A stretch of 7,251 bases of DNA from Luminiphilus sp. (GCA_022425845.1 JAKMEU010000387.1:1-7251), one strand, 5' to 3'. Shown: positions 1-7,010, counted from the stretch's first letter. The notes: generated by a model from the sequence alone, not told the origin. Translations and numbers: made by a program.

Positions 1-2
1 GC

Positions 3-140
3 TACCACAGCATATCGGCAACAAAACTCGCCTGGGCACTGGTGAACCTATCCAGCGAACCGTCGTCTGGCGTATTTTTCCATGAGAGCCCCGGGCTTCA
101 TGCACTGGGCAACCCTGCTGCTCGTAAAGCCTCCGACTAG
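3..140 (+). CDS. C-terminal fragment of a probable NAD(P)-binding Rossmann-fold (HTATIP2/epimerase-like) protein
   Basis: An open frame enters from the left edge and runs 45 codons to a TAG at 138-140. The visible peptide contains YHSISATKLAWALVNL followed by SSGVFFHESPGLHALG. This resembles the end of short atypical-SDR proteins of the HTATIP2/NmrA type. In those, an 'I-x-V-xx-VAxAM' helix, where the last helix packs on the fold, is followed by a 'GVxxxES-xLxxLG' strand and helix. The nucleotide-binding and catalytic parts lie outside the window, so the reaction cannot be read. The frame is followed by about 146 bases without a gene before the antiporter, so it is probably a separate transcription unit on the same strand. 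The resemblance is from memory of family consensus and the fragment is short. It could be another protein, or chance open frame. Confidence 0.45.
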   Translation, partial: YHSISATKLAWALVNLSSEPSSGVFFHESPGLHALGNPAARKASD

Positions 141-232
141 CGCAAACCCGACAAGAGCCCACACGCCATCACAGTCGCAGCCCTTATCATCCTGCGGCCC
201 GTCAAATGTCGGTAATCCACACCAGTAAAAGG

Positions 233-238
233 CATAAT
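233..238 (+). promoter_or_regulatory. Possible -10 element (CATAAT) for the antiporter gene
   Basis: CATAAT matches the sigma-70 -10 consensus at five of six positions and would start transcription about 42 bases before the antiporter ATG. I cannot find a good -35 hexamer at 16-18 bases upstream, and there is no extended TGn. This is a weak candidate. The rest of the 141-286 gap shows nothing else beyond the ribosome binding site at 276-281. Confidence 0.22.
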
Positions 239-286
239 GCCCGCTGCATGCGCTCCGCACTCCACTCCTCAGCCTAGGAAGCCATT

Positions 287-2185
287 ATGCAGCGAGTTAC
301 CCTGCAACCCGCCCTGGAACTGTTCATTGTTCTCGGCTTGCTCTGGGCTCTGGTCAGCCCGGGCTCGGCCAACGCAGCGGAACTCGACGCGCCGCAGGTC
401 TTTTTGCAAGGCATTGAGTACGACATTGGCGTGGCACAAACGGATCCCGAAGCTCCCCTCCCCCAGCTTTTGGCCAATGGCCAGCTCTACAGCGGCGAAC
501 GGGAAGGTGACCAGCTTGTTTACAGAGGGGTGACGGCAAACGAAGGGCCACAATTGGCGCTCATCCTGCAGGACGGACAGCGGGTTCTGACCCAAACCGA
601 GGTGCCGGTTATTCCCGCCTGGATATCTATCTTGCCGCCTCTGCTCGCCATTGGCATCGCGCTGCTCATCCGCAGCGTTCTACCGGCGCTGATGCTCGGT
701 TTGTGGCTGGGTGCCTGGGCGTTGGAAGGCATGTCCGCCAAGGGTATTTTCTATGGCCTCTTCACCAGTTTCGAGGTGTATGTCGCCAGCGCGGTGGCCA
801 ACCCTGACCATGTAACGATTATGCTCTTTACTTTTATGATCGCCGGCATGGTCGGCATCGTGTCGCGCAACGGCGGTATGAGAGGCATTGTTGAACTCAT
901 CATCAAGGGGGCAAACAGCGCCAAGCGGGGACAACTCGCCGTTTGGTCACTGGGTCTCGTCATTTTCTTTGACGATTATTCGAACACCCTCGTAGTCGGT
1001 AACTCGAGCCGGTCCATCACGGATCGACTGCGAATTTCCCGGGAAAAACTGGCCTACATTGTCGATTCCACCGCGGCGCCCATTGCGACTATCGCACTGG
1101 TAACCACCTGGATTGGGTATCAGGTCAGCCTTATCGGCGACGCGATCACCCACCTCGACGGTCTGTCGATGAGCGCCTACAGTATTTTTCTGAACTCCAT
1201 TCTCTATAGCTTCTATCCCTTCATGGCGATGTTGCTAGTGGTACTGGTAATCACCACCGGTCGAGAATTTGGTCCCATGCTGAAAGCCGAGCGTCGGGCA
1301 CGGACCACCGGGGTGACCGCGCCGCCCGTGAAATCAACTGTGGGGCAGGATGATGAGGCCGCTCTGGCAATGAAGCCGGGGCTGCCCCCGCGGGCGATCA
1401 ATGCGTTGCTGCCCGTAGCGGTGATGGCCGTGAGCATTCTGGGCGGGCTCTATATCACCGGCGAAGGGGACACGGTCAGCGAGATTGTGGGATCCGCCGA
1501 CTCTTACCGATCACTCATGTGGGCCTCACTGCTCTCGGCATTTACGGCTGTCATCATGAGCAGCCTGCAGCGGCTACTCTCCCTGGAAGAAATCGTTGAC
1601 GCCTGGATTTCAGGTGCGCGCTTTACCTTTGTTGCCATGATTATTCTGGTGCTGGCCTGGTCGATGGCAGAAATCAGCAGCGAACTTCATACGGCCGAAT
1701 TCCTGATTGCCAGCCTGGGGGAAAGCTTGCCCGCGCCCATGCTGCCCGCGACCGTATTCGTACTTGCCGCTTTTACGGCTTTTTCAACGGGCAGCAGCTG
1801 GGGCGCCATGGGTATTTTGCTGCCTCTGGTGCTACCCCTGTCCTGGGCCATCATGGGGGCCAATGGGCAGGCGGATCCCGAGCACTATTACTTGCTTTAC
1901 TCGTCGGTTTCCGGGGTGTTGGCGGGTGCCGTCTGGGGCGATCACTGCTCGCCCATATCGGATACGACCGTCATGTCATCACTATCGGCCGGTTGTGATC
2001 ACATCGAACATGTCCGCACCCAATTGCCCTATGCCGTCCTTGCGGGCACGGCGGCCCTGCTGGTGGGCACCGTCCCCACAAGCTTTGGCGTGCCGTGGTG
2101 GATCGGCATGTTAGGCGCGGCCGCCGTAACGACCATCGCCCTGAGAATTCTTGGTGAACCGGTCGAAGACTTTCGCTCCGACTAA
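287..2185 (+). CDS. NhaC-family Na+/H+ antiporter with N-terminal signal sequence and extracytoplasmic segment
   Basis: This 632-residue inner-membrane protein probably exchanges Na+ for H+ for pH and sodium homeostasis. Membership of the NhaC (Na_H_antiporter) family is shown by conserved blocks within membrane segments. These are FFDDYSNTLVVGNSSR (227-242), DSTAAPIATIALVTTW (260-275), FSTGSSWGAMGILLPL (499-514) and GAVWGDHCSPISDTT (547-561). The buried acidic residues D229, D230, D260 and D552 are likely ion-binding candidates. About ten further hydrophobic spans run from residue 110 to 620. The N-terminus is unusual: residues 10-30 look like a cleavable signal peptide ending SANA|AE, followed by about 75 mostly hydrophilic residues before the first transporter span. 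The start is supported by AGGAAG at 276-281, five bases from the ATG. It is followed by 166 bases without a clear terminator. Related family members transport malate/lactate with Na+, so the exact ions are inferred. Confidence 0.93.
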   Translation: MQRVTLQPALELFIVLGLLWALVSPGSANAAELDAPQVFLQGIEYDIGVAQTDPEAPLPQLLANGQLYSGEREGDQLVYRGVTANEGPQLALILQDGQRVLTQTEVPVIPAWISILPPLLAIGIALLIRSVLPALMLGLWLGAWALEGMSAKGIFYGLFTSFEVYVASAVANPDHVTIMLFTFMIAGMVGIVSRNGGMRGIVELIIKGANSAKRGQLAVWSLGLVIFFDDYSNTLVVGNSSRSITDRLRISREKLAYIVDSTAAPIATIALVTTWIGYQVSLIGDAITHLDGLSMSAYSIFLNSILYSFYPFMAMLLVVLVITTGREFGPMLKAERRARTTGVTAPPVKSTVGQDDEAALAMKPGLPPRAINALLPVAVMAVSILGGLYITGEGDTVSEIVGSADSYRSLMWASLLSAFTAVIMSSLQRLLSLEEIVDAWISGARFTFVAMIILVLAWSMAEISSELHTAEFLIASLGESLPAPMLPATVFVLAAFTAFSTGSSWGAMGILLPLVLPLSWAIMGANGQADPEHYYLLYSSVSGVLAGAVWGDHCSPISDTTVMSSLSAGCDHIEHVRTQLPYAVLAGTAALLVGTVPTSFGVPWWIGMLGAAAVTTIALRILGEPVEDFRSD

Positions 2186-2281
2186 GGTTTCAACTGTTAC
2201 CACACGCCGAGCCCCATCTGATAGTCCACAACGCTTAGTGGCGAACCCGTAATTACGATGTCGTTTTGTTACTCGGACTCT

Positions 2282-2287
2282 TATACT
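2282..2287 (+). promoter_or_regulatory. Possible -10 element (TATACT) for the desaturase operon
   Basis: TATACT in the 2186-2351 gap matches the -10 consensus at five of six positions and sits 64 bases before the desaturase ATG. No convincing -35 hexamer lies at standard spacing; TTGTTA at 2266-2271 is only 10 bases away. An activator-dependent promoter is possible. Nothing else in this gap is clear: there is no U-tract hairpin that would end the antiporter transcript, so read-through cannot be excluded. Confidence 0.25.
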
Positions 2288-2351
2288 GGGTGTCTCCCGG
2301 GGTTTTAATCACTACGGTTGGGTCATTACGCAACGTGAGCAGTAACCTGTC

Positions 2352-3374
2352 ATGACAGTTTGGACTTTTAAAACAGCGCGCGGCCGTTATTGGCACAGCG
2401 CTGCCCTGCTTTACGCGCTTTCTGCCTATGGCGCCGGCTGGTGGCTATTGTTCAGCGCCGGATGGCCCGGTTTCTTGCCCGGTGTGTTGCTACTGGGTCA
2501 CGGCATGATCATCGCCGCCTACCTGATCCATGAATGCGCCCATAACACCCTCTTCACCAAAAACCAGCACAACGCCCAACTGGGCAACCTTTTGGGTTGG
2601 ATCTGCGGCTCCTGCTACGGGACCTTCAAAGATATTCGCACCAAGCATTTCAGGCATCACGTCGAAAACGACGATGTCATGTGGTTCGACTACGAAGCGT
2701 TCTTCAGGAAGCATCCTCGCGTCTATCGAACGACGGTGTTTTTTGAATGGTTCTACATTCCAGCACACGACATCCTGATGCACGGCATCATGGTATTTTC
2801 AGCCTTCATTATTCCCGAGCGGGCCCACCAGAAGCGTCGCAACGCGGCCGTCATCCTTATTCGCGGCAGTCTGCTCGCTGGCATCGCCCTTCTGGCTCCT
2901 GCTGTCGCGGTAGGTTACGCACTGGCCTACATGCTGCTGATTATCGTGCTTCGATTTGTCGATGGCCTGGAACACGATTACGGGTACCACACCAACCTAT
3001 TTGGCGAATGCCTGTCGGAACACAAAGGCGACCTGCAGTGGGAGCAGGAGCATACATTCAGCCCCATATTGTCATGGCGCTACGAGTGGATGAATTGGCT
3101 GATCCTCAATTTTGGCTATCACAACGCCCACCATGCGAAGCCCACGGCCCCCTGGTATGAACTGCCGCGGTTGCATCGCGAGCTCATCGGCGATGATCCA
3201 CAAACCGTCATTCGCCTTTGGCCACAGCTGGTCATGTATCACCGGTATAGAACCTATCGCATCTTTCATGACGCGCCGGGTCTTGAGTCGGTTAGCGGTC
3301 GCGATTTTCTGACGGCCGCTCAGGCCATGCGGGTGACCGGTGGCAATGCCGCATCGTTCCTGACCGCATTTTAG
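2352..3374 (+). CDS. Membrane fatty acid desaturase-family di-iron oxygenase
   Basis: This 340-residue integral membrane protein belongs to the fatty acid desaturase/hydroxylase superfamily, which uses O2 and two histidine-bound irons to desaturate or hydroxylate lipid-like substrates. All three histidine boxes are present: HECAH (60-64), HFRHH (99-103) and HNAHH (257-261), the last continuing as KPTAPWYELPRLH. Further candidate ligands are H208, H213 and H234. Hydrophobic hairpins span about residues 17-58 and 166-203, so both the early and late boxes face the cytoplasm as in the family. No fused ferredoxin or cytochrome b5 domain is seen, so electrons must come from a separate partner not encoded here. 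The ATG is the first possible start after an in-frame TAA at 2343-2345, but the ribosome binding site is poor. The stop lies three bases before the TIM-barrel gene. Substrate is not deducible: acyl lipid, carotenoid or another hydrophobic compound are all possible. Confidence 0.88.
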   Translation: MTVWTFKTARGRYWHSAALLYALSAYGAGWWLLFSAGWPGFLPGVLLLGHGMIIAAYLIHECAHNTLFTKNQHNAQLGNLLGWICGSCYGTFKDIRTKHFRHHVENDDVMWFDYEAFFRKHPRVYRTTVFFEWFYIPAHDILMHGIMVFSAFIIPERAHQKRRNAAVILIRGSLLAGIALLAPAVAVGYALAYMLLIIVLRFVDGLEHDYGYHTNLFGECLSEHKGDLQWEQEHTFSPILSWRYEWMNWLILNFGYHNAHHAKPTAPWYELPRLHRELIGDDPQTVIRLWPQLVMYHRYRTYRIFHDAPGLESVSGRDFLTAAQAMRVTGGNAASFLTAF

Positions 3375-3377
3375 TCA

Positions 3378-4229
3378 ATGGCCCAACACCTCAAGATTTA
3401 TCAATCGCTCTGGGCCATGGAGCAACGCATCCCCGGGGTGCCAGAAGCCACACCCCAGACCCACCTCGAGCGCATCGCAGAAGCGGGGTACCACGGGGCC
3501 TGCCTCGACCCCAACGTATCCGAAATTCCGGACAGCCTGAAACTGAAGTCCGTATTTTCTGATTTGGGCCTCGAATGCATGGTCAACGCCTTTCCCCATA
3601 GTGAGGCGACCCTGGAGCCGCTTTTGGACATGGCGGCGACGCTGAATGCCACCCAGGTCAACATCATCGCCCAGGTGATGCCGCTAAAGGCACAGGACGC
3701 CGCAGAAATCATTGACCGCTGGCTGTCTTTGGCCAGGACCTACCCATTTCCGGTGCTGATGGAGACCCATCGCAACAGCACATTGAATGACTTGTTCTAC
3801 ACCATGGAAGTGCTCAATTTGGTGCCCGACCTTCGGCTCTGTGCCGACCTGTCGCACTTCGTGGTCGACCGTGAGCTCCAGCTACCGCTGGCTGAGCCGG
3901 ATAAAGGGTATTTCGATCGAGTCATCGAGCGCTCGGACTCCTTCCAGGGGCGCATTTCGAACAATCAGCAGGTCCAGATCGCGCTTGAATTCGAACAGCA
4001 TGCCGAATGGGTCGCGCAGTTCTTACGCTGGTGGGAAGACGGCATAGCCGGTTGGTCGGCACGCAATGACGCCCATGCCACCCTGCGGTTTTTGGTGGAG
4101 CTGGGGCCGCCCCCCTACGCCATTACCGATGCCCAACAGCGGGAACTGTCAGATCGTTGGCGGGAGGGCTTACTCATTCGTGAGTGGGTTGAGGCGATCT
4201 GGGAACGCACACAGGCGTCGCAGGCTTAA
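3378..4229 (+). CDS. Xylose isomerase-like TIM-barrel protein (sugar phosphate isomerase/epimerase family)
   Basis: This is a soluble 283-residue protein of the AP endonuclease 2/xylose isomerase-like TIM-barrel superfamily (COG1082 type), which includes inosose isomerases and dehydratases and sugar epimerases that use a divalent metal. The N-terminal IYQSLWAME (7-15) reads as the first barrel strand. Expected metal ligands are E129 in LMETHR, D157 and H160 in ADLSHF, and E241 in VELGPPPYAIT. The segment before GRISNNQQVQ (191-200) usually carries another ligand His in relatives, as I recall them; here the residue is Q190. The C-terminal part rich in Trp and acidic residues, with LSDRW and IREWVEAIWER, matches a bacterial subgroup with no known substrate. 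The ATG is three bases after the desaturase TAG and has no Shine-Dalgarno sequence, so translation probably depends on reinitiation. The pairing suggests a shared pathway; the reaction is unknown. Confidence 0.82.
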   Translation: MAQHLKIYQSLWAMEQRIPGVPEATPQTHLERIAEAGYHGACLDPNVSEIPDSLKLKSVFSDLGLECMVNAFPHSEATLEPLLDMAATLNATQVNIIAQVMPLKAQDAAEIIDRWLSLARTYPFPVLMETHRNSTLNDLFYTMEVLNLVPDLRLCADLSHFVVDRELQLPLAEPDKGYFDRVIERSDSFQGRISNNQQVQIALEFEQHAEWVAQFLRWWEDGIAGWSARNDAHATLRFLVELGPPPYAITDAQQRELSDRWREGLLIREWVEAIWERTQASQA

Positions 4230-4231
4230 AA

Positions 4232-4269
4232 GCGCCGGCTCCCGAACACCAAGGGTTGGGGATCGGCGC
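4232..4269. terminator. Probable bidirectional rho-independent terminator between convergent genes
   Basis: The arms 4232-4245 and 4256-4269 (GCGCCGGCTCCCGA and TTGGGGATCGGCGC) pair in 13 of 14 positions, counting three G-U wobbles, around a 10-base loop. On the minus strand the stem is followed at once by TTTT (complement of 4228-4231), suiting the end of the desulfurase-like gene. On the plus strand the tail is weaker (GCGCCTCTTTAA), but the stem sits directly after the TIM-barrel stop at 4229. This is the only good terminator in the window. Confidence 0.7.
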
Positions 4270-4298
4270 GCGCCTCTTTAAGCGTTCGCCACATGACG

Positions 4299-5537
4299 TC
4301 ATCCACCCAGAATTTCGGCGATCAGATCCAGCCCCTCAGCGACCTCTTCTTCGGAGTTGTAATGCCCCAAGCCCAGGCGCAGCACGCCTTCAACCGGGTC
4401 CAGATCGAGGGCGCCTGCCACTTCCATTGCATAATTATCACCCCAGTGACAAAACACACCTGCAGCTGACAACCGCTTAGCGATTGCACTGGGAGTCAGC
4501 CGATCATGGACAAAAGAAAATGTAGCTACCCGGTGCTCAAGGGTGGTCGCGCCCTGCATCCGCAGTCCGGGAATCGCCAAAAGCCCCTGCAACAGCTGTG
4601 CCGACAGCTGGTCTTCGTGGGCTCCCATCGCACGGTACGCAGCGGCAAACAGCTGCCTGCGGTTACCCGTAGCGCCTAGCTCCTGAGCCAACCACTGAAA
4701 ATACTCCAGCGTTCCCATTAGCCCTGCAATCAATTCGAAAGCAGGCGTGCCGGTACTGAACTTATAGGGAAGCGCGTCGCTCGCACACCGCAACTTGTAA
4801 ACGCGTAACGATTCCAGAAGTTCACGTCGGCCGAAGACAATGCCGAGATGTGGACCATAAAACTTGTAGGGCGAGCAGGCCAAGAAATCGACCCCGAGAT
4901 CAACTACGTCGATGAGGCGGTGCGATGCAAACTGAACGGCGTCAACATAAACAAGGGCACCCGCATCATGGGCCAACGAGCTCAGCGCCTTGACATCATT
5001 GACACCCCCGGTCAGGTTACTCGCGTAATTGAGGGCCAGTAGCCGGGTTCGATCGGACAAGAGCGCCTGAAGGGATTCAGGTTCGACCCGCCAACTGTCG
5101 CGATCAAAATCCAGCCAGCGCACAACCAGGTCATTATCCTCGGCCACCTGCAACCAGGGCGTGACATTACCCTCATGCTCCATCCTTGAAATAATGATCT
5201 CATCGCCCGGCTCAAAGCGGTGTGCCAGGCTGCGGGACAACTGGTATGTCAGGGTCGTCATATTCGCGCCAATAATGACCTCACCGGGATCCGGAGTACC
5301 CAGATAATCGGCCAGCGCGGTAATGGTCTCCTCCACCATGGCATCGACAGCCACCGACGTACTGTTGAACACCCCGGTGTTGCTGTTGTAACGGTGAAAA
5401 AAGTCGGTGATCCGTTCAATGGTGTGACGAGGCACCTGTGTGCCCGCCGCGTTGTCAAAATAAATGCGTCGTTGGCCACTGTCGGTGGTTGCCAAGGCGG
5501 GGAATTGTGCTCGAACCTGTTCGATTGGAAATGCCAT
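4299..5537 (-). CDS. Cysteine desulfurase-like PLP enzyme (class V aminotransferase, VC1184-type)
   Basis: This 412-residue cytoplasmic protein has the class V aminotransferase fold shared with SufS/CsdA cysteine desulfurases and selenocysteine lyases. The PLP lysine is K225 in CSPYKFYGPH, a hallmark of the VC1184-like subfamily. D199 (VYVDAVQ) should contact the pyridine nitrogen, H121 (MEHEGN) should stack on the ring, and R387 (LRLGLGHYN) should bind the substrate carboxylate. The segment GVFCHWGDNYAME (360-372) aligns without gaps to the SufS GxxxRTGHHCA region, placing Tyr369 where SufS has its persulfide-forming Cys. C363 is nearby but off register. Sulfur transfer from cysteine is therefore doubtful, and the real substrate is unknown. 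The start is supported by AGGAA (complement of 5545-5549), seven bases from the ATG. It lies downstream of the hydrolase gene on the same strand with a 91-base gap. Confidence 0.88.
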   Translation of the reverse strand: MAFPIEQVRAQFPALATTDSGQRRIYFDNAAGTQVPRHTIERITDFFHRYNSNTGVFNSTSVAVDAMVEETITALADYLGTPDPGEVIIGANMTTLTYQLSRSLAHRFEPGDEIIISRMEHEGNVTPWLQVAEDNDLVVRWLDFDRDSWRVEPESLQALLSDRTRLLALNYASNLTGGVNDVKALSSLAHDAGALVYVDAVQFASHRLIDVVDLGVDFLACSPYKFYGPHLGIVFGRRELLESLRVYKLRCASDALPYKFSTGTPAFELIAGLMGTLEYFQWLAQELGATGNRRQLFAAAYRAMGAHEDQLSAQLLQGLLAIPGLRMQGATTLEHRVATFSFVHDRLTPSAIAKRLSAAGVFCHWGDNYAMEVAGALDLDPVEGVLRLGLGHYNSEEEVAEGLDLIAEILGG

Positions 5538-5598
5538 TGTTGCGTTCCTTACGCCGTTTACTGTTGACTGCTTCGCCCGTTCACTCCGTGATGACGCT

Positions 5599-5613
5599 CT
5601 GCGTTAAACGCAG
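5599..5613. repeat. Perfect 15-base palindrome, CTGCGTTAAACGCAG
   Basis: Two seven-base arms flank a single central A, in the gap between the minus-strand hydrolase stop (5629) and the desulfurase-like start (5537). No T-run follows on either strand, so it does not look like an intrinsic terminator. The symmetry and AT-containing centre suit a dimeric repressor or activator site about 62 bases upstream of the desulfurase-like ATG. It could also fold as a six-pair RNA hairpin with a TAA loop that protects the hydrolase mRNA end. Function is inferred. Confidence 0.5.
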
Positions 5614-5628
5614 CATGAACAATCTGGA

Positions 5629-6837
5629 TTAGCGGTGCTGGTCAAAAAAATCCATGATCAATGACCAGGACCAATTCAACCCGTAGACATGCCCCATGTC
5701 ACTTCGGCAATCCAATACCGGCGGCCAGGGCGATCCGCCACTGCAGCGGTCCCACCCGCGACAGTCGACATTTGACAGGCCGACATCAACCGGTCGCGGC
5801 GCAGCAGTGACATCACATCCATGGGCGTCTGCCCAGACCCTGGTAACCGCTGAACCCCCCGTATAGTGAAAGAAATCACCGTCAGAGGTCGTGGTGAAGC
5901 CCAAGTCGCCCCATGTTCCCGGCGGGACGGTGCGATCGCGGGTTCCTGTTATCAGCAGCGCGGGCATTCCCCCGGTCCGGGTCGGCGGATCAAGGAAACC
6001 GCGATGGGGAAGCCCGATAAGGGGCGCAATGGCCCGGAAGATTCCTGCGCTGGCCTCGTTTCTACCCAGATCCCAGGCGAACATACCGCCATTGGAGCCC
6101 CCCACCGCATACACACGGGCAGGATCAACGCAGAGGTTCTCGCGAGCGGTCGCAACCAGTGCGACGGCGAAAGCGACGTCATCATCGGTACATTGGGTCC
6201 AGGAACAGCCATTTTCAGCCACGCCGCTGCAGGATGGGTAGGTGTAGTCGGTCGTCCTGGCGTCATCGCAGATGGCTTCAGTGTCGCCCGTCGCCTGAGG
6301 GTTGACTCCATCACCATCGAGACCGGTGGTAGACCCAGAAAATGACCAGGACGCAGGGAAGCCATTCCCCTCCTCGGGGCCCAGACCTACCGGGGCCAAC
6401 AGGATATAGCCTCGCTCATCCAGCTCGCGGGTTACCGCAGCGTGCTGCAGGAATTCAGCATCATTTCCGCCCCAGCCATGGAACGCGACAATGAGGGGCG
6501 CAGGACTTTGCGGATCATACCCAGGGGGCACGTGCACGCGGAAAGGCCGCAGTATGCCGCTTCGATCGAGGCTGTATTCCCCTGACCGCCACTGGTTTTC
6601 AGGGCAGGCCGTGGCCTGACCTTTCTCTCCATCCACACTGCCGGATCGCTGCTCCTGCACGCGTGCCAGCAATTCTGAGAAACGGCTGGAATCAATTTCC
6701 TCACCCGGGTTTTCGGCACTGACCGTCGCAGCCGAAAAACCAACAACAAGCGCGAGTACGCTGAGCCAACTTGCAAATGAAGGATAGGACAACAATCGAC
6801 AATTCTCTGGAGAGCCGCAGGTATTACAATACACCAT
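5629..6837 (-). CDS. Exported cysteine-rich alpha/beta hydrolase (PHB depolymerase/feruloyl esterase-like)
   Basis: This 402-residue protein resembles LpqC/COG3509 esterases, which cleave polyhydroxybutyrate or carboxylic esters outside the cytoplasm. A hydrophobic segment at 21-41 ending TVSA|EN is a likely signal peptide. The hydrolase core shows FHGWGG (119-124) for the oxyanion hole, nucleophile S248 in GGSNGGMF, acid D301 in TGTRDRTVPP, and base H383 in SDMGHVYGLNW. After the signal sequence there are ten cysteines (78, 190, 203, 211, 216, 236, 341, 359, 365, 377). An even number, clustered around CSWTQCTDDDVAF, suggests disulfide-stabilised loops in an exported enzyme. The substrate could be a polyester, acetylated or feruloylated polysaccharide, or small ester. 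The ATG at 6837 is the first available, but no Shine-Dalgarno lies before it; the tandem TTG codons at 6795-6790 would give a more standard signal peptide, so the true start is uncertain. Confidence 0.85.
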   Translation of the reverse strand: MVYCNTCGSPENCRLLSYPSFASWLSVLALVVGFSAATVSAENPGEEIDSSRFSELLARVQEQRSGSVDGEKGQATACPENQWRSGEYSLDRSGILRPFRVHVPPGYDPQSPAPLIVAFHGWGGNDAEFLQHAAVTRELDERGYILLAPVGLGPEEGNGFPASWSFSGSTTGLDGDGVNPQATGDTEAICDDARTTDYTYPSCSGVAENGCSWTQCTDDDVAFAVALVATARENLCVDPARVYAVGGSNGGMFAWDLGRNEASAGIFRAIAPLIGLPHRGFLDPPTRTGGMPALLITGTRDRTVPPGTWGDLGFTTTSDGDFFHYTGGSAVTRVWADAHGCDVTAAPRPVDVGLSNVDCRGWDRCSGGSPWPPVLDCRSDMGHVYGLNWSWSLIMDFFDQHR

Positions 6838-6899
6838 CAGACGAGGTAGCCGGATTCAATTTAGCCCGTTGTTTTCCGCTCGGAGGGCCCGCCTGTCTG

Positions 6900-6921
6900 G
6901 GTGGTGCTTAGGGGCACCATC
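6900..6921. other. Stem-loop in the leader of the small membrane protein gene
   Basis: Arms 6900-6907 (GGTGGTGC) and 6914-6921 (GCACCATC) form eight consecutive pairs, one of them G-U, around the loop TTAGGG. A shorter GCCG-GCTA-CGGC hairpin follows immediately at 6922-6933. There is no T-run after either, so this is not an intrinsic terminator. It lies in the 184-base divergent gap between the hydrolase and the small membrane protein. It may be a structured 5' leader or a chance fold. I found no convincing promoter pair in this gap. Confidence 0.35.
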
Positions 6922-7010
6922 GCCGGCTACGGCAACAATAACAGCCGCCGAAGGAGTACCGCCCTCTATGCCAGCACAGCTTTTTTTAACCAGCGCAGCA
7001 TTTCTTAAAC

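Noticed and set aside
48..260. Minus-strand 70-codon open frame upstream of the antiporter
   Set aside because: It begins at GTG, has no ribosome binding site I can see, an irregular composition rich in Cys and Gly, no recognisable family, and overlaps the better supported end of the left-edge gene.
1707..2114. Plus-strand 135-codon frame inside the antiporter gene
   Set aside because: It is rich in Pro, Cys, Trp and Arg, as expected for an out-of-frame reading of a GC-rich gene, and the antiporter frame there carries clear family motifs.
4294..4301. TGACGTCA palindrome
   Set aside because: It is only eight bases, overlaps the stop of the desulfurase-like gene and the convergent gap, and is expected by chance at this scale.
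5866..6345. Plus-strand 159-codon frame opposite the hydrolase
   Set aside because: It is antisense to the hydrolase region that carries S248 and the cysteine cluster; its sequence has no family features and looks like a complementary shadow.
6821..6832. GTATTACAATAC inverted repeat and TACAAT as a promoter
   Set aside because: It lies within the first codons of the hydrolase; no -35 at standard spacing (TCGACA at 6796-6801 is 23 bases away), and the arms are short.
6981..6987. TTTTTTT as a possible rho-independent terminator
   Set aside because: No GC-rich stem of useful length ends just before it; the good stem-loop is about 60 bases upstream.
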